From NCBI RefSeq assembly GCF_030272615.1, contig NC_081409.1, forward strand, positions 648,180,468 through 648,244,467: 64,000 nucleotides of DNA. Reading direction: 5' to 3'. The DNA is from Cryptomeria japonica. Taxonomy: Eukaryota > Streptophyta > Pinopsida > Cupressales > Cupressaceae. Positions 1 through 11,570 of the stretch are shown in pieces. Made by a program: the position numbers and the translations under genes. Positions within the stretch are counted from its first letter, which is position 1; each line of letters starts with the position of its first letter. The notes under the pieces are model-generated. The model was not told the origin of the DNA and did not search any database. It saw only the letters and a program-made list of their open reading frames with translations.

Positions 1-866
1 TCACGTTGCTTGTGGATGTTTCTAGATTGGGTTCTATCCATGTTGATGGTCTACATTGATTGTTGTGTGCTTTATTGATCATTTTCTTGATCCGGTGGTG
101 TTCTTCGTGTTATGCAATATTCTTGGTGATTGTAGCATATTGCAGATGATCAAGGCGTAATTCTTGATGGTGTTTCTTGGTTGTGGTATTGATTTGGGTT
201 CAGACCATGTCTTAGCCCATATTGTTTTGGTCTACATGTATTGTTGTAGTGTGTGAGGTTATTGTTTTGTTGTTTATGTTGAGGGTTTAGTTGACCTTGA
301 AATATAGGTTGATGATTTGTATAAATATATGGAATATTCATTTGTGAGATGCATTTGCTCGATATCTGCGAGTGTGTGATCGAGTAAGTGTGTGAACAAA
401 CTTGTTATGATCTTTCAGAAGTGTGAAGAGAAGTTTGTGGCAGAGCAGATCAAACTATGCTTAACTGAAACTATAACCAGGCATGTGGAGATGCTATTTC
501 ATCAGTTCATGTAATCTGGATTGTTATTCGATCTTTGTGAGGAAGTGAGCCTTTCGGGGTTGTAGCCCTTATTGTATTTGAGTAGTGATCTCTAGGAAGT
601 GTGCTTGAATGCATGTACATTCCCCATTGTAATATTTATATTTACTCCTAATAGGGTATTATCTCATTGTGGGTAGGTTCCCACCATGGTTTTTCTCTTA
701 ACCAGGTTTTCCACATAAAAAATATTTGTGTTATGTGTGTTATTGATGTGGTGTTGATTTGTGCTTTCATTGTTAATAATTAGATCTGAATTTAAGTTTG
801 AGTTGTGTAGAGTGTGAGAGAAAACTGATTCACCCCCCCTCTTAGTTTGCTGCATTGTTGCCAACA
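1..866 (+). repeat. 5' LTR of element A (left end missing)
   Basis: The sequence aligns throughout with about 39,010-39,863. It ends in a C-tract (around 830-845) followed by TTGCCAACA, immediately before the primer binding site. Compared with the 3' LTR, roughly 475 bases of the left end lie outside the window. Confidence 0.9.
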
Positions 867-867
867 A

Positions 868-880
868 TCGGTATCAGAGC
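868..880 (+). other. Primer binding site of A (initiator tRNA-Met type)
   Basis: TCGGTATCAGAGC starts two bases after the LTR end. It differs by one base from the common plant Copia primer site TGGTATCAGAGC, which is complementary to the 3' end of initiator tRNA-Met. Confidence 0.85.
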
Positions 881-922
881 TAGATCCTTCGAAGGAAGCT
901 TGATTGCTTGAGGAGATCTAGG

Positions 923-2514
923 ATGGCAACTTTTTCTTTTAAGAAGGATAGTTTGAGATTTGATGGAACAAATTACACTCTCTGGAAGAATTGGATGGAA
1001 TTTCATTTGAGATGCATCGGTGAAGACTATTGGAAGATTACTAAGAATATGTATAATGCTCCTCACAATGGTCCTACTACTCCAGATGAGATAAATGAAG
1101 CTGAATTAAATATTAGAGCTAAGGAAGCATTGATGAGTGCCTTGTCTGATTCTGAGATGACTAATGTGATGGATTTTTAGATTGCTCATGTAATTTGGAA
1201 GAAGCTAAATTGTTGTAGAGCTTGAAAGGAAAGTATGACATGTTGAAGATGGGTGAAGATGAGAACAATACCTCCTTTATGCAGAAAGTGAATGAGCTTG
1301 TGTTGAACATGAGATGTGCTGGTGGAGTACTGGAAGAATTTGAGATTGTTACTAAGGTGTTGAGATCCTTGCTCCCTGCTTACAACAACAAGGCTGTTGC
1401 TATTGAAGAGATCCAGACTGTGACAAATGTGACTAGAGATATGATGATTGGAAAGCTTGTTGCTTTTAACTTGAGAGAATATGGTGAAGCCCCTCCTAAA
1501 TCAGAATCTGCATTTAAAGCTACTATATCCGTGAAGCAAAAATATGATCCAGGAGAAAGTTGAGTAAGAGTATTCAGATATGAGAAGGAGATGAGAGAGC
1601 TTGAAGAGATTGAAGCTCTTATTGCCATAAGATTGCCTAAGGGTGCCGATAAGTTTTAAGGAAAGTTGCCTCTTAAATGTTTTTCATGCAAAAAGATAGG
1701 ACATTTTGCCTCAAGGTGTCCAGAAAGAGTTTCTAAGAAGCCATTGAAGCCATATAACCCTAAATATCAAAAGAAGTGTTATTTCGCTGCTGATGAAGGT
1801 GTGATTGATGATGAGTCTAAGAAAGGAAATTTAGGGAATGAATAAGTGTTCATTTCTATCAAAGAAGATGATCTGGTGACTGCTAATTCTACTAGAGCTG
1901 CATTATTGAATAAAAAGCTTTAGATGCTAAAGTTGAAGAGAAAGATGAATGGGTTATTGACAGTGCTTGCTCTTATCATATGATAGGTTATAAGAGTAAG
2001 TTTGTGAGTATGGAAAAGTATGATGGTGGTAGCGTAAGATTTGGAGATGACAAGGCTGGTATAATCCATGGTAGAGGTTCTATTTCTCTTGATCGTAAGC
2101 ATAACACTGATGATGTTTTGTATGTTGAAGCTCTAAAGCATAATCTTTTGAGTGTTGGAAAAATGGTTGATAAGGGATATGACTTGAAATTCAAGAATGG
2201 AAAATGTAAAATCTTAAGTAGCTTCGAAAATAAAATTGCCTTTGGTACAAAGAATAAAGGTAATGTCTTTCACTTGAATGCTAGTGGTAAAAGTTGCTTA
2301 AGTGCTTAGGTTGATGAATGTTGTTTATGGCATAGAAGGATGTGTCATGTAAATTTTAACTACATAGTTAAGATAAGTTCCACTCAAGATGTAAGAGGTC
2401 TACCTAAGATTTTAAAGCCTACTAAGCTAGTATGTAAAGAATGTCAGTTAGGGAAGCAAATAAGAGTTTCTTTCAAAAGAAAACAATATACTTCTAATGG
2501 GATATTGGATCTTG
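923..2514 (+). pseudogene. Element A gag, protease and start of integrase (degenerate)
   Basis: Translation starts at ATG 923 (MATFSFKKDSLRFDG), with the Copia gag signature FDGTNYTLWKNWM. It continues through a helical gag region (1,219-1,560) to a single CCHC zinc knuckle, CFSCKKIGHFASRC (about 1,678-1,720). The protease active site, about 1,950-1,985, reads WVIDSACSYHM, so the usual glycine after Asp-Ser is alanine. GAG-pre-integrase (CLWHRRMCHVNF) and the integrase HHCC finger (VCKECQLGK) follow, and element B then interrupts the gene. In-frame stops occur at 1,178, 1,561, 1,657, 1,843, 1,921 and 2,307, with at least one frame change near 1,200. The gene would have made capsid and polyprotein for a virus-like particle in the cytoplasm. 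Confidence 0.9.
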
Positions 2515-3303
2515 TGTTGGCAAGAGACACTGTTTCGGTGAAGATTGATGCACAAGAAATGCTTAGGAGTTGTCATTGATGGCAACTCAGTTGAGATATC
2601 ATATCCGGTGTACATAGATTTGATTTACCAGAAGTTGCATTATTCATAACGCATAAGTCTGAAAGGTGAAACACATTAACCGGTATAGCATGAGTACAGT
2701 ATGTAGATCTTGATGTTGGCTAGATAATTTTTCTTGTTGTAATAGAGGTAGATGATTAGAGGTTCGAGAAAAATTATTCTTTAATCCTGATAACCGGTGT
2801 TGATTCATGAGCTAGATTGAAGGTTCAATATTCGGTAATCCAGGACAACAAAGCTATTTTGTTGTAACATGTGGTCCAGAGTCTTTGGGATGATTTCAAT
2901 GATTGGTTTCGTGTTTGAGGAGTTTGGGACAACATATGTGAAGCTTTTTATCATCTTGTTTAGGTCCGCATATGGATTTGTGGATGGATTGCGCTGACAT
3001 GATTGTACATGTTTCATGTTGTGTGTTATGTGGTATTTGGAAGCCGACATGAGAAACAATTTGTTTTGTTGATACTGATATATAAGATCTATTTGGTAGA
3101 GCATTTTGTAAGAGTATGAGAGAGAGAAGTCTGCATGAGAGAATGTGCGAAGTTTGGCGAATGTGATTGAAGGTTTTAGTGCTCTGGTATTTGACAGAGT
3201 AGCAGAATAGAGCAGGACGGCAAAACAGTTGCAGAAAACTAATGGAGCCTAACCAGAACTGCTATTTGGCATGAGTGGATTCTATTCTTCATTTCATTTG
3301 TTA

Positions 3304-4085
3304 AGCAGTCATCGGCTAGGAGGGACCTAAAAGAGATCAATCCAGACTGGTCAGCAAGAGTAAACATAACAGAAACACAAGGACATGATTGAGGCAATGT
3401 AGAACATAATGAATTATATCATGAAACTGATTACAATCAACTAGTAACAACTAGGTTACAGTAACCGGCTCAGAGGCCTGCTAAAACATGCTCAAAATAT
3501 AGAATAGATTGCAACTGAGACCTCAAATCTTAAGATCTATCTATTATGCTCTATCTAACTTCTCTATTACATTCTAATTCTCGATTACAATAATTTGTAC
3601 AATCCAAGGGCATCCGGTCGGTCTAAAAAGGGATCAAAACCCGAAGAACAAGACCTATAACATGAAAAACCAACAAGATTGACCTCCGCCAAAGAAATTC
3701 CTCCAAAAAATCCAAAGGATGGAGTGTAGATCATGGGGAAAGGTCGGCCACACGCCAAAGAACATCGGAATCAATGCTCAGGCTTTGCAAGGTAGGGAAA
3801 GGATCTGGTAGATCACCAATGCAAATAGGTCTAGGCAACTGGTAACAAAAAACTGTCTCGAAAACCGGTAGTGATAACTTGCCAGAAAATAATCCAAATG
3901 CTGCACGGTTTGATAATAAGGAAGATGATCGAGTCTTCAAGCAAAATTCAACTCCATAGGTTCCGATGACCCAAATCCAAGACACACAGAAAAAAATGTT
4001 GAAACTGCAAACATAAAGAAAAACAGAAATGAAATATTTTTGGTTGATGCAAGATTGCTATGAACCGGGGATGCTCCTACATCAG
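3304..4085. repeat. Dispersed ~0.8-kb repeat, copy N1
   Basis: This block interrupts B's 5' LTR and is flanked by a 7-bp duplication, TTTGTTA, at 3,297-3,303 and 4,086-4,092. It is homologous to 43,091-43,883: both share the start GCAG...TCA(T/C)CGG and the end GGATGCTC. It has no coding capacity. Read on the minus strand it begins near TGATG. Its size and dispersal fit a solo LTR or a SINE-like unit, but I cannot assign a class. Confidence 0.75.
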
Positions 4086-4213
4086 TTTGTTATTATAACT
4101 AGTTGTAATCAATTATAGGACAATGAGTCCTTCGAGTTGTAGCCTTATTTTTTATTTGGGTAGTGCGCTCTAAGCTGTGAGGCTGAATGCAATTGTATTC
4201 CTCTTTTTATAAT

Positions 4214-5427
4214 TGTAGCGTCCTAAAATTGCAACACTTGCAATTTCGACTGCATTTGGGTCTTCACGATGGCGACGCAACATTGAACCTGAATGGAGAC
4301 CTCGAAACCTGTTTATGACACCAAAAACTGCATATTTCTGCACCTTGGCCTGATCCTTCCTTGCACCCTGCTGTCCCGGGAGGTGGGACCATGGCGCCCA
4401 GCGCCCTGGTCCCTGGCCCTATTTTGGGCCTGGTCTCTTATGGGGCATCGGGTCTTCAAGTTTGCAATTCGAAAAATAATCTTTCTAGGTCGGCCTAAGG
4501 TCGGAAAAATCAGTCTTTTAACCCTAATTGACAAGTATATAAACTACATTTCCTCTCCCATTTGAAAGAGGAGGAAATAAGCAAGCAAAAGCAAGAGGTG
4601 GAAGCGATATTCAAACATTCAAACATTCAAACATTCAAGCATTCAAGCATTCCTTCAAGCAATTGAGCATTCTAAGTCTCCATTCAAGGCTAAGTGTTGC
4701 ATTCAAGACAAGGATTCAACCATTGAAGAGGAGATAACTTACAACATACAACATACAACATACAACAACATTTACACCTTCGCATGTAAGAATACAAACA
4801 TTCTTACGACAAGGTATCAGTACTTGTTTACATTACAAACATTTACATTTACAGCATTCTCATTTCTTGGTTAATTCCAAAAACCAGGGTTTGACCTAGA
4901 GGCAAACCCCTAATCCCTAACCCCCCAATCATCCTCTCTTTTCTGTGTGTAGGTTACAGGTACGCAGCTGTAATTGAAGATCTGGAATCCTTGTGTAGAG
5001 ACGAACAGATCACCCTTCGTTTCGCGGATTTTTCAGAGGACCGTGTGCACGCCGGGCGCCATCGTCCCGTCAACTTTCGCTCAAATTTGCAGGACAGCAT
5101 CGTCTTGACATTTTACTGCTAATTCTAAGTCCGCAGCTTCATCCCATATTCCTATCTCTGTTTATAAGTGAATCTTTCTTACTTTACATGCACTCCTAGT
5201 TCAATCCTTCTATCCACATTCTTTACAAAAGAGGGTAGCCTTGCTGTCTTAACCCTTGAAACTCATTTAGAATCCGATCTCACATTGTGTGGGATTGGAT
5301 CTTGTGGGTTTCGACCCCTCTTTTGAATGTAAAGTCTCTCCTAAGTGAAAACCGTCAATCCTAGTGACCCCCTTCTCTCTCCTTGGAGTGGGGGAACACC
5401 TAGGGTTCGATTTTTTTCCGCTTTACA
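4214..5427 (+). mobile_element. Gypsy-type solo LTR inside B's 5' LTR
   Basis: The 1,214-bp block begins TGTAGCGTCCTAAAATTGC and ends TTCCGCTTTACA. It is flanked by a perfect TSD, ATAAT (4,209-4,213 and 5,428-5,432). No internal region remains, so this is a solo LTR left by LTR-LTR recombination. Near its 3' third it has a pyrimidine run followed by GTGTGTAG (about 4,935-4,952) that resembles a splice acceptor. A very similar stretch occurs at about 52,440-52,520. Confidence 0.9.
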
Positions 5428-5670
5428 ATAATATTATCATACTCTTGATCAAAGTATAATAATATTGTGGGTTGAAATCCCACCATCATTTTTCCCTCTC
5501 TAGGTTTCCACATAAAAATATTGGTGTTATAGTTTTGTGGTTGATTGGTTTGTGTTTCTGCACTTTACTTTCATTCTTATGCATCTAGTGATTTAAGAAT
5601 CGGTTTAATAAGTTTGTAAATTGAAAAATACTGATTTACCCCCCTCTCACTGTTCATTGATTCCAACAAT

Positions 5671-5683
5671 TCGTATCAGAGTT
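5671..5683 (+). other. Primer binding site of B (degenerate)
   Basis: TCGTATCAGAGTT follows the LTR end CCAACA after two bases. It corresponds to TGGTATCAGAGC with two changes. Confidence 0.75.
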
Positions 5684-5736
5684 TAGTTATTCAGAAGGAG
5701 CCTAACAGTTTGAGGAAGATTCAGAAGATTGAATCA

Positions 5737-6880
5737 ATGGACTCTGTTTTGCAAAAGCAATTGACTATGACACTTGAAGATCTTGATGCAGATATGAAAG
5801 AGAAAAGTATCCTGAGGAGAAGTCTGGAACTAGCTAAAAATTTCATTGAATGTCTAAAAGAACAAGTGAGCACATCCAGAGAGAAGAGAAAATAACCGAT
5901 GGATAAACTCAAGGAGATTTAGAAGAACAATGCATTGACAATCAAGCCCTACAAGACAAGACAGATGAATGTGAGAAGCTTGCTAGAGAGAATGTAGTCC
6001 TGAAGAATGAGATGCAATCCATTGTGGTGAAGTTGACAAAGGAGATTGAAGACAAAAAGAAGAATGAGGAAAATCTGACTCAGTGAATTTAGGATAGATC
6101 TGGTGAATGTTGTAGATTGAACTATGAGAATGATCAGTTAAGACTTTAATTGGTGCAATCCAAGAATGATGGGCAAGAACTTGAAAGGCAGATCATAATC
6201 TTGAGAGATGAACTTTCCACTGCTAATGAGTATAAATAAAAATTCAAAGCCATCTCATCTAGGCTAGATGATATGCTAGAAAGTCAAAGAAGTGGAAAAG
6301 ACATGTGAGGACTTGGATATGAGAAAGGTGAATGCTCCGGTTCTAGACAAAGAAATCATCAAAAGAACAAGAGACCTCCGATAAGACAAGCTAATGCTTA
6401 TAAATTTAATGGTAAATATTTTGTTTGCAATAAATTCGGTCATATGGCAAAACAACGCAGAAATAAGAAGATGAATAATGGTCCTACCTTTACCAGTCAA
6501 TGTTTCAAATGCAACAACTTTGGTCATAAGACAATCATGTACAGAGAAGTGATGAATAAATTCCAAAATAAAAGATGTTATGCTTGTGGAATATTTGGAC
6601 ACATTTCTAACCAATGCAGGATGAGACGAAATTAGTTAAACTTCAGGCCTATACAAGGAAATGTTTTTTACTATGCATGAAACAAATTTGGTCACATTGC
6701 AAAATATTGTAGAAGCAAGAATGTGAGAAGGAATGCTCTGGTAGACAAGAACATATCAAATAAGAAGGGAAATGAGAAGGTTGAAGAATTTAGAGAGAAG
6801 CATAAGAAGATTTGGGTTAAGAAGGAAGACTCAAATGATCAGAATGGTTCCACACCTGATTCCTTAGGGGTAAGCCTTTC
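5737..6880 (+). pseudogene. Element B gag-like protein: coiled coil plus four zinc knuckles
   Basis: ATG 5,737 opens a highly charged, Lys/Glu-rich helical segment with heptad character (5,737-6,300). A tandem set of four CCHC-like knuckles spaced about 25 residues apart follows, between about 6,415 and 6,715. They read FVCNKFGHMAKQ (last Cys lost), CFKCNNFGHKTIMY (last Cys lost), CYACGIFGHISNQC (complete) and a fourth with NKFGHIAKYC. Stops occur at 5,893, 6,085, 6,237, 6,633 and elsewhere, with frame changes. Ordinary Copia gag has one knuckle. A matching array occurs in element D. I infer an RNA-binding packaging protein, now broken. Confidence 0.75.
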
Positions 6881-7180
6881 ATGAAAATCCTTAGAACCCC
6901 ATTTCAGAGATGTGTAACCAATAGAGGAAGGTTGCAGATGATGGAGATTAGATGTGTAGTTGATATTGGGAAGATTACATGCCTATTTAAGTATCTGGTG
7001 ATGAATTCTTGGAGAAACACGGTATCTAGAAAGCCTTTAGTGTTGTGCATTTATTATGACTTAAAGTTAGGTTTTTGGAAGATAAAAAAGAATTCTAGCA
7101 TTCATTCTTCACATTGCGAATTAAGAGAAGAGAAGGAGAGTAAAGCAAATGAGATTAAGCACTGAAAACATAGCTTGAAG

Positions 7181-8883
7181 CGACTCGATAGTAGCATTTG
7201 GTTGAATTTGAAAAGGTATCTATCTGTGATCGAGCTATCTGTTTATAACCCTGATTTCAAAATGGCATCTGCATCTGGTGTAGCAACTCTATTGGTAGTA
7301 GAGATACTGAAAAGGCAAGCTCAGTCAATACCTACCTTCGATACTCAAAAGCCTATCACTCCACCCAAGCCAAAAGTCAAGTCAACCAGTGGAGCAGAGT
7401 AAAGGAAGAAGGAGAAGCCACAAAGAGAATATATTACAACCACTGCCAAGGATGTAGAAACAAAATCTGATCAAGCAGTTAAAGAAGTGAAGAAGACAAA
7501 TACCTATGCCAGGATAGTGAGGAAGCCTCAATCTGGTGGAGCCCAGCCAACCAAGAAGCCAAGGACTGAAGCTAAGCCATCCGGTAGAGCCAGAGCAAGC
7601 AAGAAACAAAAATTTGAAATGGATGAAGCTCTGAAGTCTGGCAAAGTGAAAGCTAATTAAGATTTGTGCCCCCAATGACATTAAATGAAATTATTGATGA
7701 AGTGCTTAAGGAAGGTAATTTGAAGAATGTGCCTGTATGTTATGAGAATTTTGATGATAAAGATCAAAGAGCTATAGAAGAAGCAATTGTACAGTATATG
7801 GATGTTTACAGTAAAACATTAATAGAATTATCATCCATGATACCCAAGAGCCTATAAGATAGGATAAAGGAATATGTATTAATAAATTTGAGTTTTGTAA
7901 TCTCTAAAACTGAAGTTGATAGATTGTTAAAGATTGTTAAAGATAGATTCAAAAGCATGAAGAGAGTCAATAAAATCATGCTCAGTAAAATAGATGAAGT
8001 GACCAAAGAAACTGAAGCAATTTTAAGATAATTTTTGAAAGAGCACAGGAATGATGTTAATCCATCACATGATGGCACTTAGTTGAAAGAGAAGTCTAAA
8101 GGTACATCCATTTTATAAGTGCATGCAGCCATTCTTGATTAGCATAATGATCAGTCAACTGAGAAAGCCACTCTGACAGTGCAAACAAATGAGAAAATCA
8201 CTGATATTGCTAAGGTTGATACCTCCAGTGAAGCTGAACAAGATCATCTGGTGATCAGTGTTGATTCAGTGAAAGTGACTGAGGAGATTGGAAAAGGTGA
8301 TGAAGAAAATGGTGAAGATGCAGTAAAAGATGCAATTGCAGAGGTGGCAGAGAAGACGAAAAGAGAAGAGAAGGATGATCAGGCTCTAGTGACAACAACA
8401 AGAGACACTATGGCAGATAAGGGTAAACTCTTTCAAAGGAAAATCCAGTGAGGACTTACTCAAGCATACCACGGTGCAGATAGAGAATTGATAACATTGG
8501 AGGTAGATGTATTGGAGAAACTTTTGCCATCATTTAAACCAGATATAAGTTATAATACCTTCAATAAGCTTAGAATTATGTGGAATGAAGTAGAATCTCA
8601 TTTTGTGTCTTTGGAGAAGGTTGCAATTGCAAATTTTTTGACCTAGTTCAATGCTATGAGAATGAAGTCAATTTTGAAGATGATAGAGGGTGATAGGATA
8701 AGTTTAATAATTGCTATGAAGAACATTCAAGACACATTAGATGAAGGGGGCCAAATATACAAGTCATGTTCGATTTTGCCCAAAGTTTACAATTGACATT
8801 GACAAGAAAATAAGAGGGTGAATGCCATCTTGCTAGAATATCTCAATCATATGCACCTCAATCAGTTTTGGCTAGCAATTTTG
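7181..8883 (+). pseudogene. Element B second ORF, function unknown (continues at 32,866)
   Basis: Open stretches in related frames include MASASGVATLL from 7,262, a Lys/Pro-rich linker (7,340-7,640), and an acidic helical region (7,666-8,450) rich in Glu, Asp, Lys and Val. A further segment contains LEKLLPSFKPDISYNTFNK (about 8,500-8,560). Stops at 7,400, 7,660, 7,857, 8,028, 8,080 and 8,449 break it. Element C inserts at 8,883; the frame resumes at 32,866 with a short helical tail ending near 33,075. I recognise no enzymatic motif. It occupies the place where pol would be in an autonomous element. Confidence 0.6.
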
Positions 8884-9582
8884 TGTTGTTCATTTGAAGG
8901 AATTGATTATGTGATGCATTAATGTTTTGTCATTGATGTCAACACTAGCTGTTTTGGATGCTTTACCAACACCCTTCTGGTCTTGGTAGGATGTGTGGTT
9001 TCTGGTTGGATTGGATCTGGCATGATTCGGTATGCTCCAGTATGATTTAGTTATGGAATTGTGTTATTCATGATACTCATGTTCATATTCAGTAAGTTAG
9101 TTTTGGTCTGGTGATTGGATGCTATCTTGTTTGCTTGGAAGTTTGGTTTGTGGTTCCGACGAGGGTTTCACCGGCAGAGCTTTGATAAATATCTTTGATG
9201 ATATGCATAAGTGGTGTTGGTGAAACTTTTAGTATAGATTCAGGATGTTATTGGTGATCATGTTCGAGACTTGCCAGATGGAGATCATTGCTTTAGCATG
9301 TGGACCTATATTGGATCTCGGTTGATCTAGGTTATGGACTGGCTTAATGTAATATGTGGATTGGACCTCTTGATGTGTTTCTGGGATGTCTTATGGGTTG
9401 AATATTATTTGTTTAGTCTAAGGCTGACATGTTTGGTAATTATGTAATTGTTTTATTGTCTAGTGGCTGACCTGATTGTTTATGGTTGAGGGTTTGTATA
9501 TATATTATGGGTGAACTCACAAAGCTGGTTCCCACTATTGCCAATGAAGAAAATTGGCGAAAGTGGAAAAGTTTTTTTATGG

Positions 9583-9793
9583 GGGGTTCGAGCGAAGTGG
9601 GGGTGTTTGAACGGAATACCCTTTGGGGTTCAAGCGAAGACCCCACTTCGCTCGAACCCCATCTTTCGAGCGAAGCACCTTTAATGCCCGTTTATGTCAT
9701 TTTTCAATTATAGCGTGGGGGTTTGATTGAACCCCCCTTCATTTGAAACCCCCTAAAAAAGGGGGGTTCGCTCGAACTTCCCTTCGTTCGAAC
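9583..9793. repeat. Subterminal TTCGAGCGAA motif cluster and perfect 20-bp inverted repeat
   Basis: GGGGTTCGAGCGAAGTGGGG at 9,583-9,602 is the exact complement of 9,641-9,660, forming a hairpin with a 38-base loop. Copies or near copies of TTCGAGCGAA recur at about 9,629, 9,646, 9,665, 9,767 and 9,783, in both orientations. Clusters like this near transposon ends are often transposase binding sites. Confidence 0.75.
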
Positions 9794-10353
9794 CCCTTTT
9801 TTAACACTTCTCTGAAGATTTCTACATTTTTTTGCAGATTTTTGGCCTTGAAACCTTTGGTTGAAGGCTCAAATGGAATGATCTTGAGAACCCAAAATGT
9901 AGTATTATAGTCCTCGAAGCAAGCTTTCCAATCAATATAATTTTATTACATATTGAGTTTATTATGAACTTGTTTTTTTAATTTTACCAAATATAGGTTT
10001 TTCACCGAACATGAACTTCTTTGTTCAACACATTGGGAAAAATAGGAAACTAATTCAAAAAAATTCTGAAAAATATCCAAGCCCTGGGTATTGATGTCTT
10101 CTTTCTAAGAAAAAAAATAAAATTGAATTTTGATATATATAGAATAAGTTATGTGTTCAAACGTCACCCTATGTCTGAATTATGACTAGTCGGACTTCAA
10201 AACTTAATAAAATGAAAAATATTGAACATATCACTATCAAACCAACTTCAAGTCTTGGATATTAATGTTACAAACCAAAATTTGAAAGAATTGAGTTTTT
10301 ATCATTTATAGAAAAAAAAGTTATGCATTTCGGGAGGCACATCACTTTTAAAA

Positions 10354-10638
10354 TTTTTTTTTTTTTTTTTGATAGGTAATTGGCCGAAGCCTGAATAGCT
10401 TTTGACTGGAGCTATGAACCAGTGGGGCCACAGTAGGGGGTCCCATCCCCATTACATATCTTTGAATTATTATTATTATTATTGTGTTTGATTAGATTGA
10501 CCCCAAGACCTTCCCCATCTTTTGGAAGACCAAGAGTCACAACTTAGAATTTCACTTTAGATGTCCCTATTGGGAATTGAACTTGGGTCTCCACAATGAG
10601 AACCTAGTGTTTTAACCAGTTAAGCTCAACCCCTTGGA
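10354..10638 (-). mobile_element. tRNA-derived SINE inside transposon G
   Basis: Read on the minus strand, the unit starts GGGGTTGAGCTTAACTGG. It has an A-box-like GAGCTTAACTGG (10,617-10,628) and a B-box-like AGTTCAATTCC (10,573-10,583). It ends in a poly-A, seen as T-run 10,354-10,370 on the plus strand. A 16-bp TSD with one mismatch (CACATCACTTTTAAAA / CACATCACTCTTAAAA) flanks it at 10,338-10,353 and 10,639-10,654. An (ATT)n run lies at about 10,467-10,482. Confidence 0.88.
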
Positions 10639-11514
10639 CACATCACTCTTAAAAATTGTAGTTTGTTGTAAAAAACTACTTTTCGAGGGAGATGGAAAAA
10701 TTTTAAAAAAATCCTTCAAAAAAATTCGAAAAAAAAATATATAGAATCTATAGACAAAATTCTACAAATCACTAATTTACATCATCTTCAAATTCTTAAT
10801 AATTTAAAAGTTATTGTTGTTGGAAGTTGAAGATTATTTTAAAATTGTATCTCAGTGTCAAAAGTGGCAAAAAAGTGGGAACCATTATTGTGAGTTCACC
10901 CTTATGTAAGATCTCATTGTAGATCATGGTCATGGAATGGGATATGGATATGTAATGTGTGAATAATGTAATATCATTTAGGCAGAGGATTTAGTTGATC
11001 ATTGGAGATCGAGTTGGGTTTATGTAAGAGGATTTAGTCCTCTTGTATTGAGCTTAACTGGAACTATACTCAGACATAGGAGATGCTATCTTTGCAGTTC
11101 ATTCATTCTTCTAGATTGTAGTATGGATTTCTATGTAGTCAATGAGACTCCTTTTGTGATGAGCGGTGCGCTCTAAGCTTTTGACCTTCTTGCAAGTGCA
11201 GGCCCCTCAATTGCAATTCACATACTTACTTGAGAAGTATTATTTGACTATGGGTAGGCTTCCCACCATGGTTAATTCCTTTATCGGGTTTTCCACGTAT
11301 AAATCTTGGTGTCATGTGGATGGTATTTACTCTCTGATTATTGTTTATGCTTAATTGGTTTAACTACTATTCCTGTATTTGGTTTAAGCATTTCGGTATT
11401 AATGTTTTGGGTTTCGATATTAAATTTTTAATTACTAAATGTTTTGGTAATCTGTGACAACTGATTCACCCCCCCCTCTCAGTTGTCTTCCGGTTATTTG
11501 AAATTTCTAACAAG

Positions 11515-11526
11515 TGGTATCAGAGC
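11515..11526 (+). other. Primer binding site of C (initiator tRNA-Met)
   Basis: TGGTATCAGAGC is a perfect copy of the common plant Copia primer site, two bases after the LTR end CTAACA. Confidence 0.93.
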
Positions 11527-11570
11527 TCTGGTTCTCTCTGTAGAAAGGTTAACCACTTAAGGAAGATCCT

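Larger units (their letters stand above)
2515..5668 (+). repeat. 5' LTR of element B, carrying two insertions
   Basis: It aligns to the clean 1,122-bp 3' LTR in three blocks (2,515-3,303, 4,086-4,213 and 5,428-5,668). The blocks are separated by a ~0.8-kb repeat and by a solo LTR. Without these inserts the LTR would be about 1.15 kb. Confidence 0.92.
9509..10902. mobile_element. TIR DNA transposon G (non-autonomous)
   Basis: Terminal inverted repeats of about 36 bp: GGGTGAACTCACAA...TGGTTCCCACT at 9,509-9,543 and its complement at 10,866-10,902. The flanking duplication is TTAT at 9,505-9,508 and 10,903-10,906. The length is 1,394 bp including a SINE insertion. There is no transposase ORF, so it would have moved using another element's enzyme. 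The TSD is close to the TTA/TAA of PIF/Harbinger elements, but the TIR start is not one I can assign to a superfamily with confidence. Confidence 0.85.
8884..11512 (+). repeat. 5' LTR of element C, interrupted by a TIR transposon
   Basis: Blocks 8,884-9,508 and 10,903-11,512 align to the 3' LTR of C. The LTR proper is about 1.2 kb. A TATA-like run (TTTGTATATATATTA, about 9,493-9,507) lies where the transposon inserted. The end carries a C-tract, CTCTCAG, then CTAACA. Confidence 0.9.
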
